Of a stretch of DNA of 64,000 nucleotides, positions 56,575-64,000 are shown piece after piece. Location: positions 92,157-156,156 of the forward strand of contig NZ_RQUX01000003.1 of the NCBI RefSeq assembly GCF_003992115.1. The letters are read 5' to 3'. A model generated the notes under the pieces. That model saw nothing but the letters and a program-made list of their open reading frames with translations, was not told the origin of the DNA and made no database searches. Made by a program: the position numbers and the translations under genes. The stretch is from Veillonella ratti. GTDB taxonomy: Bacteria; Bacillota; Negativicutes; Veillonellales; Veillonellaceae. Position 1 is the first letter of the stretch; every line of letters begins with the position of its first letter.

Positions 56575-57105
56575 TTAAAGCTCCGGCTCAATTAACCCAT
56601 AGGAACCGTTTTTACGGCGGTACACTACGTTCATAACTTCTGTTTCTGCATTGTAGAACATAAAGAAGTCATGACCAACCAAATTCATTTGCATAATGGC
56701 TTCTTCCACACTCATAGGCCTAATCGCAAAATGTTTGCGGCGAACTATGCTGATTTCTTCTTCCTGAACGGGAACTTCCGGAACATATGCATCCGGTTTG
56801 AAGCCTGCTTCTTTCTTGAAGCGCCGTGCCAAACGAGTTTTATATTTATGAATTTGACGAACAATTTTATCGACTACTAAATCAATAGCCGCATACATAT
56901 CTGTATTCGATGCAACACCGCGAAGAACAATCCCTTCAACGAAACAGGTGAGTTCAACTACGCGATTTTCTTTTTCTACTGAGAGCACAGCTTGTACATC
57001 AAATGGTGCATCAAAATAACGAGCAAGTTTATCTACACGTTTTTCCAAATACTCGCGGAGAGCTGCTGTTACTTCTAAATTCTTACCTCTTACTGTTACT
57101 TTCAT
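56575..57105 (-). CDS. hpf: Ribosome hibernation-promoting factor, long form
   Basis: 176 residues. N-terminal HPF/RaiA domain (MKVTVRGKNLEVTAALREYL, ~1-95) and C-terminal dimerisation domain (IRPMSVEEAIMQMNLVGHDFFMF, in two pieces, ~120-150), the long form that makes 100S ribosome dimers. The ATG at 57105 has AAGGG 8 bases upstream; three extra upstream residues are less likely. Single gene with terminator and a palindrome in its leader. Confidence 0.96.
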   Translation of the reverse strand: MKVTVRGKNLEVTAALREYLEKRVDKLARYFDAPFDVQAVLSVEKENRVVELTCFVEGIVLRGVASNTDMYAAIDLVVDKIVRQIHKYKTRLARRFKKEAGFKPDAYVPEVPVQEEEISIVRRKHFAIRPMSVEEAIMQMNLVGHDFFMFYNAETEVMNVVYRRKNGSYGLIEPEL

Positions 57106-57124
57106 ATAAAACACCCTTTCTTCT

Positions 57125-57146
57125 CAAGTTCTAAACTACGAACTTG
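57125..57146 (-). promoter_or_regulatory. Inverted repeat in the hpf leader
   Basis: Perfect 7-base arms CAAGTTC/GAACTTG (57125-57131 with 57140-57146) around an 8-base centre, 20 bases before the hpf start. It could be a hairpin near the start codon or an operator. Confidence 0.5.
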
Positions 57147-57301
57147 TTTCTATGTTTATATAATTCTCCAAGGATGTACAAAAGTCCTCTTTATTTTTTG
57201 AAAAATTTTTAAATTTTTTATAAATTTTTTACAAATCATAACCATCCCTATAAACAAGGGCTTTCACCAGGTTTTTCAAGTAAAATTGTGATTTAGGCAA
57301 A

Positions 57302-57327
57302 TAAAAAAGACCGGCCGAAGCCGATCT
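57302..57327 (-). terminator. Terminator of csp
   Basis: 8-base stem (57308-57315 with 57320-57327) closed by a UUCG tetraloop and followed by six U on the minus strand, 15 bases after the csp stop. Confidence 0.95.
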
Positions 57328-57341
57328 CTCAGTGTAGTTAT

Positions 57342-57539
57342 TTATGCTTTAGTGACATTCGTAGCCTGTGGGCCGCGAGGTCCGTCAACGATTTCAAAGT
57401 TTACTTCTTGACCTTCGTTCAAGGATTTGAAACCATCTTCCTGAATCGCGGAGAAATGTACGAATACATCGCCACCGTCTTCTCTTTCAATAAATCCATA
57501 ACCTTTTTCTGCACTGAACCACTTAACTTTACCGAGCAT
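57342..57539 (-). CDS. csp: Cold shock protein (CspA family)
   Basis: 65-residue single OB-fold RNA chaperone. RNP1 is KGYGFIE (~13-19), RNP2 is DVFVHFS (~24-30), start [16 protein letters not shown]-terminal PQATNV. AGGAGG lies 7 bases before the ATG. Single gene with a strong terminator; leader of unknown length. Confidence 0.97.
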   Translation of the reverse strand: MLGKVKWFSAEKGYGFIEREDGGDVFVHFSAIQEDGFKSLNEGQEVNFEIVDGPRGPQATNVTKA

Positions 57540-57880
57540 AAAAAATTCCTCCTAAAAAATCCCTGCATTAGAGTACTTATGGTACCCTTCAATAAGGTTA
57601 GCACAGTAAGTATTAAAAAACAAGTTTATTATGCTGTATATGCATTATAAGTATACATACAATTATTTATGGCTCTATTATGCAAAATTAAACAGCTTGT
57701 TAATTATGAAGTAAAAATTTTGAACTAATGCCAGGCTGGAAACATCGACAGGAACAGGGTTTAATAAGATTGTTAAAGTTTTTAATCAAAAAGTCATAAA
57801 TTAATTTTCTAATATAAAACATAAAATAATCTGTCACAATTTAGTCATAAATAATTAAAATTTATTCATCTTGAATCATA
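57540..57880. other. AT-rich intergenic region upstream of csp
   Basis: No ORF with coding character on either strand. It contains the csp leader and promoter near 57540-57650, but no promoter stands out clearly. The rest, 57650-57880, is AT-rich with no repeat or RNA seen. Confidence 0.5.
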
Positions 57881-57910
57881 TAAAATAACGCCCTTAATTA
57901 AGGGCGTTAT
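57881..57910. terminator. Terminator of the amino-acid ABC operon
   Basis: Perfect palindrome of 26 bases (57885-57910) with AACGCCCT/AGGGCGTT arms, 8 bases after the ATPase stop. The minus strand continues UUUUAU. Confidence 0.85.
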
Positions 57911-57917
57911 AAAGCAA

Positions 57918-58637
57918 TTATAAAATTTTGGAAAGGAACAGTTGAGTACGTTCATTAGTCGGATGTTCAAATACATCTTTTGGAGTTCCTTCTTCGAGAA
58001 TCTTGCCTTCATCAACAAAGAGAACGCGCGTCCCCACTTCTTTAGCAAAGCCCATTTCATGTGTTACTACAACCATGGTCATGCCTTCTTTGGCGAGGTT
58101 TTTCATAACATCAAGAACTTCACTTACCATTTCCGGATCAAGCGCCGACGTCGGTTCATCAAAGAGCATTACTTTCGGCTTCATGGCGAGCGCTCTGGCA
58201 ATGGCTACACGCTGCTGTTGCCCGCCGGACAATTGCTGTGGATACGAATCGGCTTTATCCTGTAAACCTACTTTGGCCAACAACTCAAGGGCTATTTTTT
58301 CAGCTTCTTCCTTGGACATCTTGCGAATTTTCTGTGGTGCCAAAGTAATATTATCGAGTACCGTCATATGCGGGAATAAGTTAAAACGTTGAAATACCAT
58401 ACCCACTTCGGCACGCACGTTGTTAATGTTTTCTTTAACATTTAGATTCATACCGTCTACGATAACATCACCGGAGGTTGGTTCTTCCAAATAGTTCATG
58501 CAGCGCAATACCGTACTTTTACCGGAACCGGACGGTCCGATAATAACGACTACTTCCCCGCGTTCCACATGAAGATTAATCCCTTTAAGGACTTCGTTTT
58601 TACCAAAACTTTTATAAACATCAATCATCTTAATCAT
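57918..58637 (-). CDS. Polar amino-acid ABC transporter ATPase (GlnQ-like)
   Basis: 239 residues. Walker [10 protein letters not shown] (~33-41), signature [14 protein letters not shown] (~134-147), Walker [14 protein letters not shown] (~155-167). The start [20 protein letters not shown] is that of the PAAT family. Overlaps the permease by 4 bases; together they form the pore and motor fed by one or both binding proteins encoded upstream. Confidence 0.93.
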   Translation of the reverse strand: MIKMIDVYKSFGKNEVLKGINLHVERGEVVVIIGPSGSGKSTVLRCMNYLEEPTSGDVIVDGMNLNVKENINNVRAEVGMVFQRFNLFPHMTVLDNITLAPQKIRKMSKEEAEKIALELLAKVGLQDKADSYPQQLSGGQQQRVAIARALAMKPKVMLFDEPTSALDPEMVSEVLDVMKNLAKEGMTMVVVTHEMGFAKEVGTRVLFVDEGKILEEGTPKDVFEHPTNERTQLFLSKIL

Positions 58638-59290
58638 TTGATATTATATCTCCTTTCAAGGAATGCAACTAATTGCGAAATACTTAATGTCATAACTAAA
58701 TAAATAATCGCAACGGCTGTCCAAATTTCAAAGGATCCGTAAGTTCTGGCAATAATCAACTGACCACGACGAGTCAATTCTTCAAAGCCGATAACCGATA
58801 CTAAGGAGGTATCTTTCATCATGGCGATAAATTCATTACCAAGTGGCGGAATAATCGCTTTAAATGCCTGTGGCATCACGATATAGCGCATAGTTTGAGC
58901 CCAAGTGAGACCTAAGGAACGACCAGCTTCCATCTGGCCTTTATCGATGGACTGAATACCGGCACGGAAAATTTCGGAAACATAAGCACCGGAGTTAATA
59001 CTACAAGCCGTAACCGCTGCCACATATGGGTTGATGGATTGTCCGATAACCATTGGCAAGGCAAAATAAATCATAAAGATCTGAACCAATAACGGTGTAC
59101 CACGGAACAATTCAACGTAACATTTAACTAATAAACGAACAATTTTAAAGCGTGACAAATTAGCCAACGCGGCAATCATACCGATGAAAAAACCGCAACC
59201 AACCGCCATTACCGTAATTTGTATCGTAATGACAGCCCCTTGTAAGAGAATCGGTATATTATCCCAAATTAAACTCCAATCGAAACTCAT
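58634..59290 (-). CDS. Polar amino-acid ABC transporter permease
   Basis: 218 residues of the HisM/GlnP type with about five membrane segments. The EAA loop is seen as [21 protein letters not shown] (in two pieces, ~128-148). It has its own consensus promoter just after the aminotransferase stop and heads the permease-ATPase unit. Confidence 0.93.
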   Translation of the reverse strand: MSFDWSLIWDNIPILLQGAVITIQITVMAVGCGFFIGMIAALANLSRFKIVRLLVKCYVELFRGTPLLVQIFMIYFALPMVIGQSINPYVAAVTACSINSGAYVSEIFRAGIQSIDKGQMEAGRSLGLTWAQTMRYIVMPQAFKAIIPPLGNEFIAMMKDTSLVSVIGFEELTRRGQLIIARTYGSFEIWTAVAIIYLVMTLSISQLVAFLERRYNIK

Positions 59291-59390
59291 AACTAACCCT
59301 TTCCTTATAACTAATACTTACCAATCACTGTATATTCTCAAGCATCTTTTATTACCGAGTAATATATATACTGTTTTATACGCTTACGTC

Positions 59391-59419
59391 ATTATAGATG
59401 TATTTTTATACAATGTCAA
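59391..59419 (-). promoter_or_regulatory. Consensus promoter of the ABC permease-ATPase operon
   Basis: Perfect TTGACA (59414-59419), 17-base spacer and perfect TATAAT (59391-59396), starting 3 bases after the aminotransferase gene. An ATTAC/GTAAT inverted repeat lies ~30 bases downstream and could be an operator. Confidence 0.88.
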
Positions 59420-59422
59420 TAG

Positions 59423-60613
59423 TTATTTAATCATATTTTGGTAAGCTTGGGCTAATCGCTTCACTGCTTCGGTTAAGTCATCCGGTCCAAGGCCGGTAAA
59501 ATTAAGCCGCACATAGCCTCGTTCCTCTTTATTTACAAAAAACGGAGTGCCCGGAATTACCAAAACACCGGCGTTTATAGAATTTTTGAAAAATTCATAC
59601 TCATTCACGCCGACCGGTAAGTAGAGCCACAAGAAAAAGCCCCCTTCCGGTACAGTAAATGTAAAGTCCGGCAGTTCATTTTGCAATTCCTTTACCAAAG
59701 TATCACGTCTATCTTTATAAACCTTATTCATAGATGCTACATGGTCATCATAAGAATATATATTCATAAATCCGGCTGCCAAAGCATGATCCGGTAAGGA
59801 ACTATGAATATCGGAGCATTCCTTAACCAAAGAAAGCTGTGTCATAATATCTGCCCGGCCCGCTACCCAACCGATTCTTAGTCCCGGACTCAAGGTTTTA
59901 GACAGGCTTCCCATGAAAAGTACCTGTCCTTTCGCATCATAAGCACTAAGCGCTTTATGATATTTACCGGTGTAGGTAATTTCGCCGTAAGGATTATCCT
60001 CTAATATAATTACATTATATTTAGCAACTAAAGCCATAAACTCTCGGCGCCTTTTATCAGACCAACAAAGTCCGGTAGGATTCTGATAATCAGGAATCAC
60101 ATATATCGCTTTAATAGAGGAGTCTGTTTCTAGAGCCTTTGCCAACAACTGTAAATCCATGCCCTCTTCATCACAAGAAATCCCCTTGAGCGAAGCACCT
60201 GTCATAGCTAAACAATTCTTGGCGTCAATAAACGTGGGGTCTTCTACTAACACGGTATCACCCGCTTCTAAAAACAAACGAGCTGCCATATCCAATGACT
60301 GCATGGATCCGCTGGTTACCTGAATTTGGTCGGGCTCAATATTAATACCGTATTTAGTCATAATTCGACTTAAATGGCGGCGTAATTCCAAACCGCCCAA
60401 ACCGTCGCCATATTGTAGCACTTCACGCCCTTCTTCTTCAAACACTTTAGCCGCTACAATACTTAATTCTTCCACAGGGAATAATTCCGGTGCCGGAACA
60501 CCTTCGCCGAGTGACAAAATGCCCGGCACCGTTTTAGCCTCATCCTTTAAGGCCGCAATGGCGGAACGCTCCAATTGAAGCGCCCGTTTTGCATATAATT
60601 TTGTGTAATCCAT
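59423..60613 (-). CDS. PLP-dependent aminotransferase (2-aminoadipate/MocR-type class I)
   Basis: 396 residues with a class I/II fold: PDYQNPTGLCWSDKRR (~169-184), DNPYGEITYTG (~203-213) and the PLP lysine in GSLSKTLSPGLRIGWV (~231-246). No DNA-binding domain is present, unlike MocR regulators, so it is an enzyme. The ATG at 60613 after AGGTGA starts it. It is the only enzyme within the amino-acid transport cluster, so its substrate is probably the transported amino acid (inference). Confidence 0.9.
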   Translation of the reverse strand: MDYTKLYAKRALQLERSAIAALKDEAKTVPGILSLGEGVPAPELFPVEELSIVAAKVFEEEGREVLQYGDGLGGLELRRHLSRIMTKYGINIEPDQIQVTSGSMQSLDMAARLFLEAGDTVLVEDPTFIDAKNCLAMTGASLKGISCDEEGMDLQLLAKALETDSSIKAIYVIPDYQNPTGLCWSDKRRREFMALVAKYNVIILEDNPYGEITYTGKYHKALSAYDAKGQVLFMGSLSKTLSPGLRIGWVAGRADIMTQLSLVKECSDIHSSLPDHALAAGFMNIYSYDDHVASMNKVYKDRRDTLVKELQNELPDFTFTVPEGGFFLWLYLPVGVNEYEFFKNSINAGVLVIPGTPFFVNKEERGYVRLNFTGLGPDDLTEAVKRLAQAYQNMIK

Positions 60614-60642
60614 CTGTATCACCTGTCACTTCTAACAAATAA

Positions 60643-61404
60643 TTATTGAATATCACCAAACCATTTTTGCTGTAATTTATCGTATTCGCCGTTAGCTTTT
60701 AATTTTTCAAAAGCCGCATTCATTTTATCCAATAGCTCTTTATCATCCTTACGCACCGCAATCGCTACGGTATGATCTTGTAACCCAACCGGTACAATTT
60801 TTAAATCTTTCATGTTCAATTTCTGGATGTAATATTTTGCTACCGGTTCATCAAGCATGGCAATTTGAATGTTGCCTGCTTCTAAATCCTGTAACATCGT
60901 GCTAATGGCATCGAATTCTTTAACGGTTGTGCCCGGTTTTTCCTGCGCCAACATAGCACCGGTGGTTCCGATTTGAGCGCCTACGGTTTTACCGGCAATA
61001 TCTGCTTCACCATTAACATTATTGGTATCTTGACGAACTACCATAACGAGTTTTACATGATAGTACGGTGCTGTGAAATTAACTTTAGCCTCACGCTCTT
61101 TTGTCACTACAAGGCCGGATGCAATAGCATCAATCTGTTTACTTTGCAAGGCAGGAATCAAACCATCAAACGGAAGACTTACAAATTTTGATTCATAGCC
61201 CATTTCTTTAGCCAAAGCATTACTTAAATCTACGTCAAAACCTTTATAGGTGTTATCTTCGGCATATTCAAACGGCGGATACGTAGTTTCCGCACCAAAT
61301 GTAATTACCTTTTTATCAGAAGCCGTGTCGCTGCCGCAACCTGCTAAAACACCGGCCGCTAAGCCCACTGCCATAAATAAGGTTAACCCTTTTTTCCAAT
61401 TCAT
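60643..61404 (-). CDS. Amino-acid ABC transporter substrate-binding lipoprotein (first copy)
   Basis: 253 residues: signal peptide with lipobox LAAGVLAGCGS (Cys at ~23), then an SBP family 3 domain (PPFEYAEDNTYKGFDVDLSN to the C-terminal KLQQKWFG). The ATG at 61404 follows GAGGAGG. It is paired with the aminotransferase (29-base gap). About 30-40% similar by eye to the other binding protein nearby; not measured. Confidence 0.91.
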   Translation of the reverse strand: MNWKKGLTLFMAVGLAAGVLAGCGSDTASDKKVITFGAETTYPPFEYAEDNTYKGFDVDLSNALAKEMGYESKFVSLPFDGLIPALQSKQIDAIASGLVVTKEREAKVNFTAPYYHVKLVMVVRQDTNNVNGEADIAGKTVGAQIGTTGAMLAQEKPGTTVKEFDAISTMLQDLEAGNIQIAMLDEPVAKYYIQKLNMKDLKIVPVGLQDHTVAIAVRKDDKELLDKMNAAFEKLKANGEYDKLQQKWFGDIQ

Positions 61405-61472
61405 AATGTTCCTCCTCATTTCACAAAACATTGCGTAATAATACTACAATTTTATACTACCATGTAAATATA

Positions 61473-61531
61473 CAAAAAGGTACTATGCTAAAACTTTAGC
61501 GCTTGTATTGCTAAATATTTTAACATAGTAC
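61473..61531 (-). terminator. Terminator of the second binding-protein gene
   Basis: Long imperfect hairpin: outer arms GTACTATG/CATAGTAC (61480-61487 with 61524-61531) plus inner TAAAA/TTTTA and TTTAGC/GCTAAA pairs, then UUUUUG on the minus strand. The first copy's promoter must lie after it. Confidence 0.8.
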
Positions 61532-61604
61532 TTCCTGTTGCTCAAATGTATTGGCTAAGGTAATTAGAGCACAACATTTAATTTAACGATTTTCCCTGAT
61601 TTAA

Positions 61605-62423
61605 TCAGTTACCGGACCATTCAGTCGGCATATCAGCAGGGGCATCAGTTTTGAACCATTTCTGGTAAATAGCGTTCAATTCGCCATCTTTCTTCATTTC
61701 GGCTAATGCTTTATTTACAGCGTCCTGTAATTCTTTGTTGTTTTTAGCAAATGCGAAGCCAAAGTATTCTTTCGTATTAGGATACGGAATTACTTTTACA
61801 TCACCTTGATGTTTAGAAGCATAATATTGTGCTACTGGTAAATCAAGTACTGCTGCATCAACGCCACCTTTATTAAGTTCTAATAAGGCATCACTGCTGT
61901 GGTCGAACTGTTTCAACGTTGCATTGGCAATTTTGCCGGCTAAATCAGCACCGGTGGTCCCCATTTGTACGGAAATATTTTTGCCTTGTAAATCTTCTAA
62001 TGTATTAATAGGCGAGTTACCTTTAACTACTACGGCCATACCGGATTCATAGTAAGGAGCGGCAAACAATACTTTTTCGGATCTTGCTTTAGTAATCGTC
62101 ATACCGGAAGCAGCCATATCAATATCTTTATTGCCAAGACTTGGAATCAAAGCATCAAAGGCCACATTTTTGAACTGCACATCGGCGTTCATCTTTTTAG
62201 CAATTGCCTTCACCATATCGATATCAAAACCGGTTAAATCTTGGGAACTTTCATCCTTAAATTCAAACGGTACAAATGTCGCATTAGTACCTACTTTAAT
62301 CACTTGCTTGCCGTTAGCAGCTTGACCGCTGTTCGAATCACTGCCGCATCCGGCCACCAAAGCACCCATGGCTAATACCGCCATACCTGTTAACATAATT
62401 TTCTTCATCTTCTGTGTAAACAT
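61605..62423 (-). CDS. Amino-acid ABC transporter substrate-binding lipoprotein (second copy)
   Basis: 272 residues: lipobox ALVAGCGS (Cys at ~26) and an SBP family 3 domain (FVPFEFKDESSQDLTGFDID; C-terminal YQKWF). Its own consensus promoter and terminator make it a monocistronic unit. A permease/ATPase gene pair is absent directly beside it, so it may feed the 58-59 kb permease or act with an unlinked one. Confidence 0.91.
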   Translation of the reverse strand: MFTQKMKKIMLTGMAVLAMGALVAGCGSDSNSGQAANGKQVIKVGTNATFVPFEFKDESSQDLTGFDIDMVKAIAKKMNADVQFKNVAFDALIPSLGNKDIDMAASGMTITKARSEKVLFAAPYYESGMAVVVKGNSPINTLEDLQGKNISVQMGTTGADLAGKIANATLKQFDHSSDALLELNKGGVDAAVLDLPVAQYYASKHQGDVKVIPYPNTKEYFGFAFAKNNKELQDAVNKALAEMKKDGELNAIYQKWFKTDAPADMPTEWSGN

Positions 62424-62505
62424 AATTCCATCTCCTACTCTTCTTCTTGTATAATCATGAATTCAAACTCTCTCTCAACTGAGTTTCTCTAATTGGTATG
62501 ACATG

Positions 62506-62534
62506 ATTATACATAACCTTGCATAAATAGTCAA
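62506..62534 (-). promoter_or_regulatory. Promoter of the second binding-protein gene
   Basis: TTGACT (62529-62534; read on the minus strand), 17-base spacer, TATAAT (62506-62511). The leader has a CTCAACTGAG palindrome. Confidence 0.8.
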
Positions 62535-62570
62535 TAGCGAAATGTATAAAAATTCAGAAATTTCTGTATA

Positions 62571-62600
62571 AAAATAAAAGGCAGCCCGAAAGCTGCCTTT
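62571..62600 (-). terminator. Terminator of the structured RNA
   Basis: Perfect 9-base stem AAAGGCAGC/GCTGCCTTT (62577-62585 with 62592-62600) and a U-rich tail UUUUAUUUUU on the minus strand. Confidence 0.9.
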
Positions 62601-62603
62601 TTA

Positions 62604-62804
62604 CATACGGCTGACCTGGTCTTTGCCCCCACACTCGCCTACTGGAAGGTTCGCTCCTAAGCCCGTGGCTCCCCACTACTACTCCTCTCGATTTTATCGG
62701 TAGGTCTTACATCTAAGCCGCACCATGCTCATAATGTCGTTGCACTACTTACGTGGATCGTTTTGCCTGCGACTGGCCTCGACTTTCAACCACAGACCCG
62801 TATG
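62604..62804 (-). ncRNA. Structured non-coding RNA of ~200 nt, class not assigned
   Basis: No ORF on either strand. The 201-base stretch is closed by CATACGG...CCGTATG and has internal hairpins: GCC/GGC (near 62777-62765), CTTA/TAAG inside GGT/ACC, CGAT/ATCG and GTGG/CCAC. A TAGACA-17-TATAAT promoter starts it within a few bases of the closing stem and a strong terminator follows, so it is a free-standing RNA gene. It does not show RNase P, tmRNA or small SRP RNA motifs. 6S-like or raiA-motif identity is possible but I cannot confirm either. Confidence 0.8.
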
Positions 62805-62809
62805 AAGAA

Positions 62810-62838
62810 ATTATACGCAAAGAATTTTACTTTGTCTA
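62810..62838 (-). promoter_or_regulatory. Promoter of the structured RNA
   Basis: TAGACA (62833-62838; minus strand), 17-base spacer, TATAAT (62810-62815); the RNA closing stem begins 6 bases after the -10. Confidence 0.8.
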
Positions 62839-63010
62839 TATAAAAATGATATGGCAAAAATATTTATTTTCCTTGATACTTTAGGTTGTGAAAGTATTCA
62901 ATCTTTACAATTCCTTTACTTACCGTATTCTCTTTTAGTTTCTCATAAATCAACCATACATCTTTCAATTTTTCAACAACTTGCTATACATAGATAGCAA
63001 CGTCAACCTA

Positions 63011-63039
63011 TACCAAAAAATTCCTAAATATTGTATAAT
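63011..63039 (+). promoter_or_regulatory. Putative promoter of the HD-GYP-like gene
   Basis: TATAAT (63034-63039) with a poor -35 (TACCAA, 63011-63016) 17 bases upstream. The stretch between this and the ncRNA promoter, 62840-63000, has nothing recognisable. Confidence 0.4.
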
Positions 63040-63084
63040 GTGTTTACTTGTTAAATGGGGACACAAAGGGAAGGACTCAGTATT

Positions 63085-63687
63085 ATGTTTATGTTATCTT
63101 TAATGCAGCCATCGGGCTTATATGAATTGGAAAAAGATAGCCTAGAAGCTATCAGTGCCCAACTCCTGCAGATGATTCGCATGAAAAGCTACGAGCTATA
63201 TACACACTCCATTAATGTAGCGAATCACTCTGTCAGCATTGCCGCAAAACTAGGGCTACCGGCCAACGAAATAGAACAAATCAGACATGGCGCATTATTG
63301 CACGACTTGGGTCTTATTATGATGCCCTCTGCGGTTTTAAAAAAAGCGCCATTCTTTAATCGTCAGGAATTATCTAAATATCGTCAGCATCCGGCAAACG
63401 GGGCAAACATGATTGAAAACTATCCATGTTGTCAATCGATTATCCCCTACATCCGATACCATCACGAGCGTTGGGACGGTTCCGGATTTCCTAAACACTT
63501 ATGCGGCAGTAATATTCCACTAGGTGCTCGCATCATCGCCATTGCCGATTACTATGATTCCGCTATTAATCCGTCAACGGAATCCTGGTCTAAAAGTAAA
63601 AAGACGGCTAAGCAGGAATTATTCAGTGGTTCAGGCATTTATTTCGATCCTGATTTAGTCAAAGCCTTTATTGAAATTATCGGCTAA
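63085..63687 (+). CDS. HD-GYP-like domain protein with altered motifs
   Basis: 200 residues, a single HD-type phosphohydrolase domain. Metal-ligand candidates are H41, HD (73-74), H102, H126/H127 and D near 156 (AIADYYD). HD-GYP family features HHERWDGSG are present (126-134), but the GYP reads GFP, and the HDxGK lysine is Leu (HDLGLIMMP). HD-GYP enzymes hydrolyse cyclic di-GMP; no sensor domain is fused. Single plus-strand gene with a terminator; start ATG at 63085 is behind GGAAGGA; a longer start at 63055 is less likely. Confidence 0.82.
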   Translation: MFMLSLMQPSGLYELEKDSLEAISAQLLQMIRMKSYELYTHSINVANHSVSIAAKLGLPANEIEQIRHGALLHDLGLIMMPSAVLKKAPFFNRQELSKYRQHPANGANMIENYPCCQSIIPYIRYHHERWDGSGFPKHLCGSNIPLGARIIAIADYYDSAINPSTESWSKSKKTAKQELFSGSGIYFDPDLVKAFIEIIG

Positions 63688-63759
63688 TAAATTAAACGCC
63701 ATTATATTCGTTCAAAAAATATAAGCCCAATGACAACTAAAGAGCTGCGTTGCAGCAAA

Positions 63760-63793
63760 ATAAAAAACAGCCAATCTGATTGGCTGTTTTTTA
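63760..63793. terminator. Bidirectional terminator
   Basis: 10-base stem AACAGCCAAT/ATTGGCTGTT (63766-63775 with 63779-63788), six A before and six U after, serving the HD-GYP-like gene and the converging partial gene. Confidence 0.93.
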
Positions 63794-63828
63794 TTAGGTT
63801 GAATTGCATATACTAATCTATACTGATT

Positions 63829-64000
63829 CTACCTTATATAATCTTGCATAATGATCTTTGGTTGAATATATTGCTCTATTATTCTTATTCCAGTCTCTCT
63901 TGGACCAACATATTCAGGTCCATATTCAAAATGAACAGAGACCTTATTTTCACCTGGTAAAAATAAAATATTATATATCTCATTTGTACTTATATAACGA
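63829..64000 (-). CDS. C-terminal end of a gene of unknown function (5' end outside window)
   Basis: Read on the minus strand from the window edge, 56 codons are open and end in TAG at 63829. The C-terminal sequence ends ...PKIIMQDYIR, with PGENKVSVHFEYGPEYVGP before it. Codons are strongly AT-rich (AGA, ATA, TTA), unlike the genes to the left, so it may belong to an accessory or acquired region. No family recognised. Confidence 0.6.
   Translation of the reverse strand, partial: RYISTNEIYNILFLPGENKVSVHFEYGPEYVGPRETGIRIIEQYIQPKIIMQDYIR

Noticed and set aside
62604..62804. Structured RNA as RNase P, tmRNA or small SRP RNA
   Set aside because: Conserved core sequences of these RNAs (for example the GGAAGCAGCC-type SRP loop or tRNA-like end) were not found.

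Overview
The window comes from a chromosomal housekeeping region of a diderm (LPS-bearing) member of the Firmicutes, most likely a Negativicutes species of the Veillonellaceae type. Evidence for this: Firmicutes-style operons (yicC-remA-gmk-rpoZ-coaBC; priA-def-fmt; scpA-scpB-rluB-cmk-plsC-ispH; obg-yhbY-proBA-nadD-yqeK), an IspH protein fused to four S1 repeats, a T-box and a SAM-I riboswitch, a CsaB-type pyruvyl transferase, and a phosphoethanolamine transferase of the kind that decorates LPS. No phage, IS element, CRISPR array or plasmid gene was seen. Genus cannot be fixed from sequence alone.

Layout. 1-4.3 kb: priA-def-fmt-DUF116 operon (minus strand). 4.4-7.9 kb: malic enzyme, then metK behind a SAM-I riboswitch. 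7.9-11.2 kb: yicC-remA-gmk-rpoZ-coaBC. 11.3-13.1 kb: rqcH on the plus strand, ending in a bidirectional terminator. 13.2-17.7 kb: der-plsY-gpsA, rsmD-coaD and a coiled-coil protein. 17.9-24.8 kb: scpA-scpB-rluB-flavoprotein-cmk-plsC-ispH/S1. 25-27.4 kb: plus-strand phosphoethanolamine transferase and a GNAT gene. 27.5-28 kb: five-tRNA operon (Asp, Phe, Gly, Cys, Leu) with a consensus promoter and terminator. 28.1-33.1 kb: MBL hydrolase, trkAH potassium uptake, rsfS-cvfB. 33.2-39.7 kb: obg-yhbY-proB-proA-[42-aa membrane peptide]-nadD-yqeK-LCP. 39.8-45.5 kb: split transketolase, ftsEX, EnvC-like amidase activator, CtpA protease. 45.7-53.2 kb: secA, prfB (programmed frameshift), DUF2993, DUF5693, csaB. 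53.4-62.4 kb: metNIQ under a T-box, hpf, csp, and an amino-acid ABC transporter / aminotransferase cluster with two binding proteins. 62.6-62.8 kb: a structured non-coding RNA with its own promoter and terminator. 63.1-64 kb: an HD-GYP-like protein and the tail of an AT-rich gene of unknown function.

How the genes work together. The envelope theme is strong: ftsEX with its periplasmic M23 partner and CtpA serve division; plsY, gpsA and plsC supply phospholipid; CsaB, LCP, PlsC and EptA-like proteins act on envelope polymers. Translation and ribosome upkeep is the second theme: fmt, def, prfB, rqcH, rsfS, hpf, obg, der, yhbY, rsmD and rluB. Sulfur and one-carbon supply is controlled by RNA: a SAM riboswitch on metK and a T-box on metNIQ.

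The most notable points are a prfB frameshift site that uses UAA instead of the usual UGA, a roughly 200-nt structured RNA of unassigned class, a T-box whose acceptor-binding sequence does not fit methionine tRNA, an unannotated 42-residue membrane peptide translationally coupled to nadD, and an LCP protein lacking the usual arginine motif.
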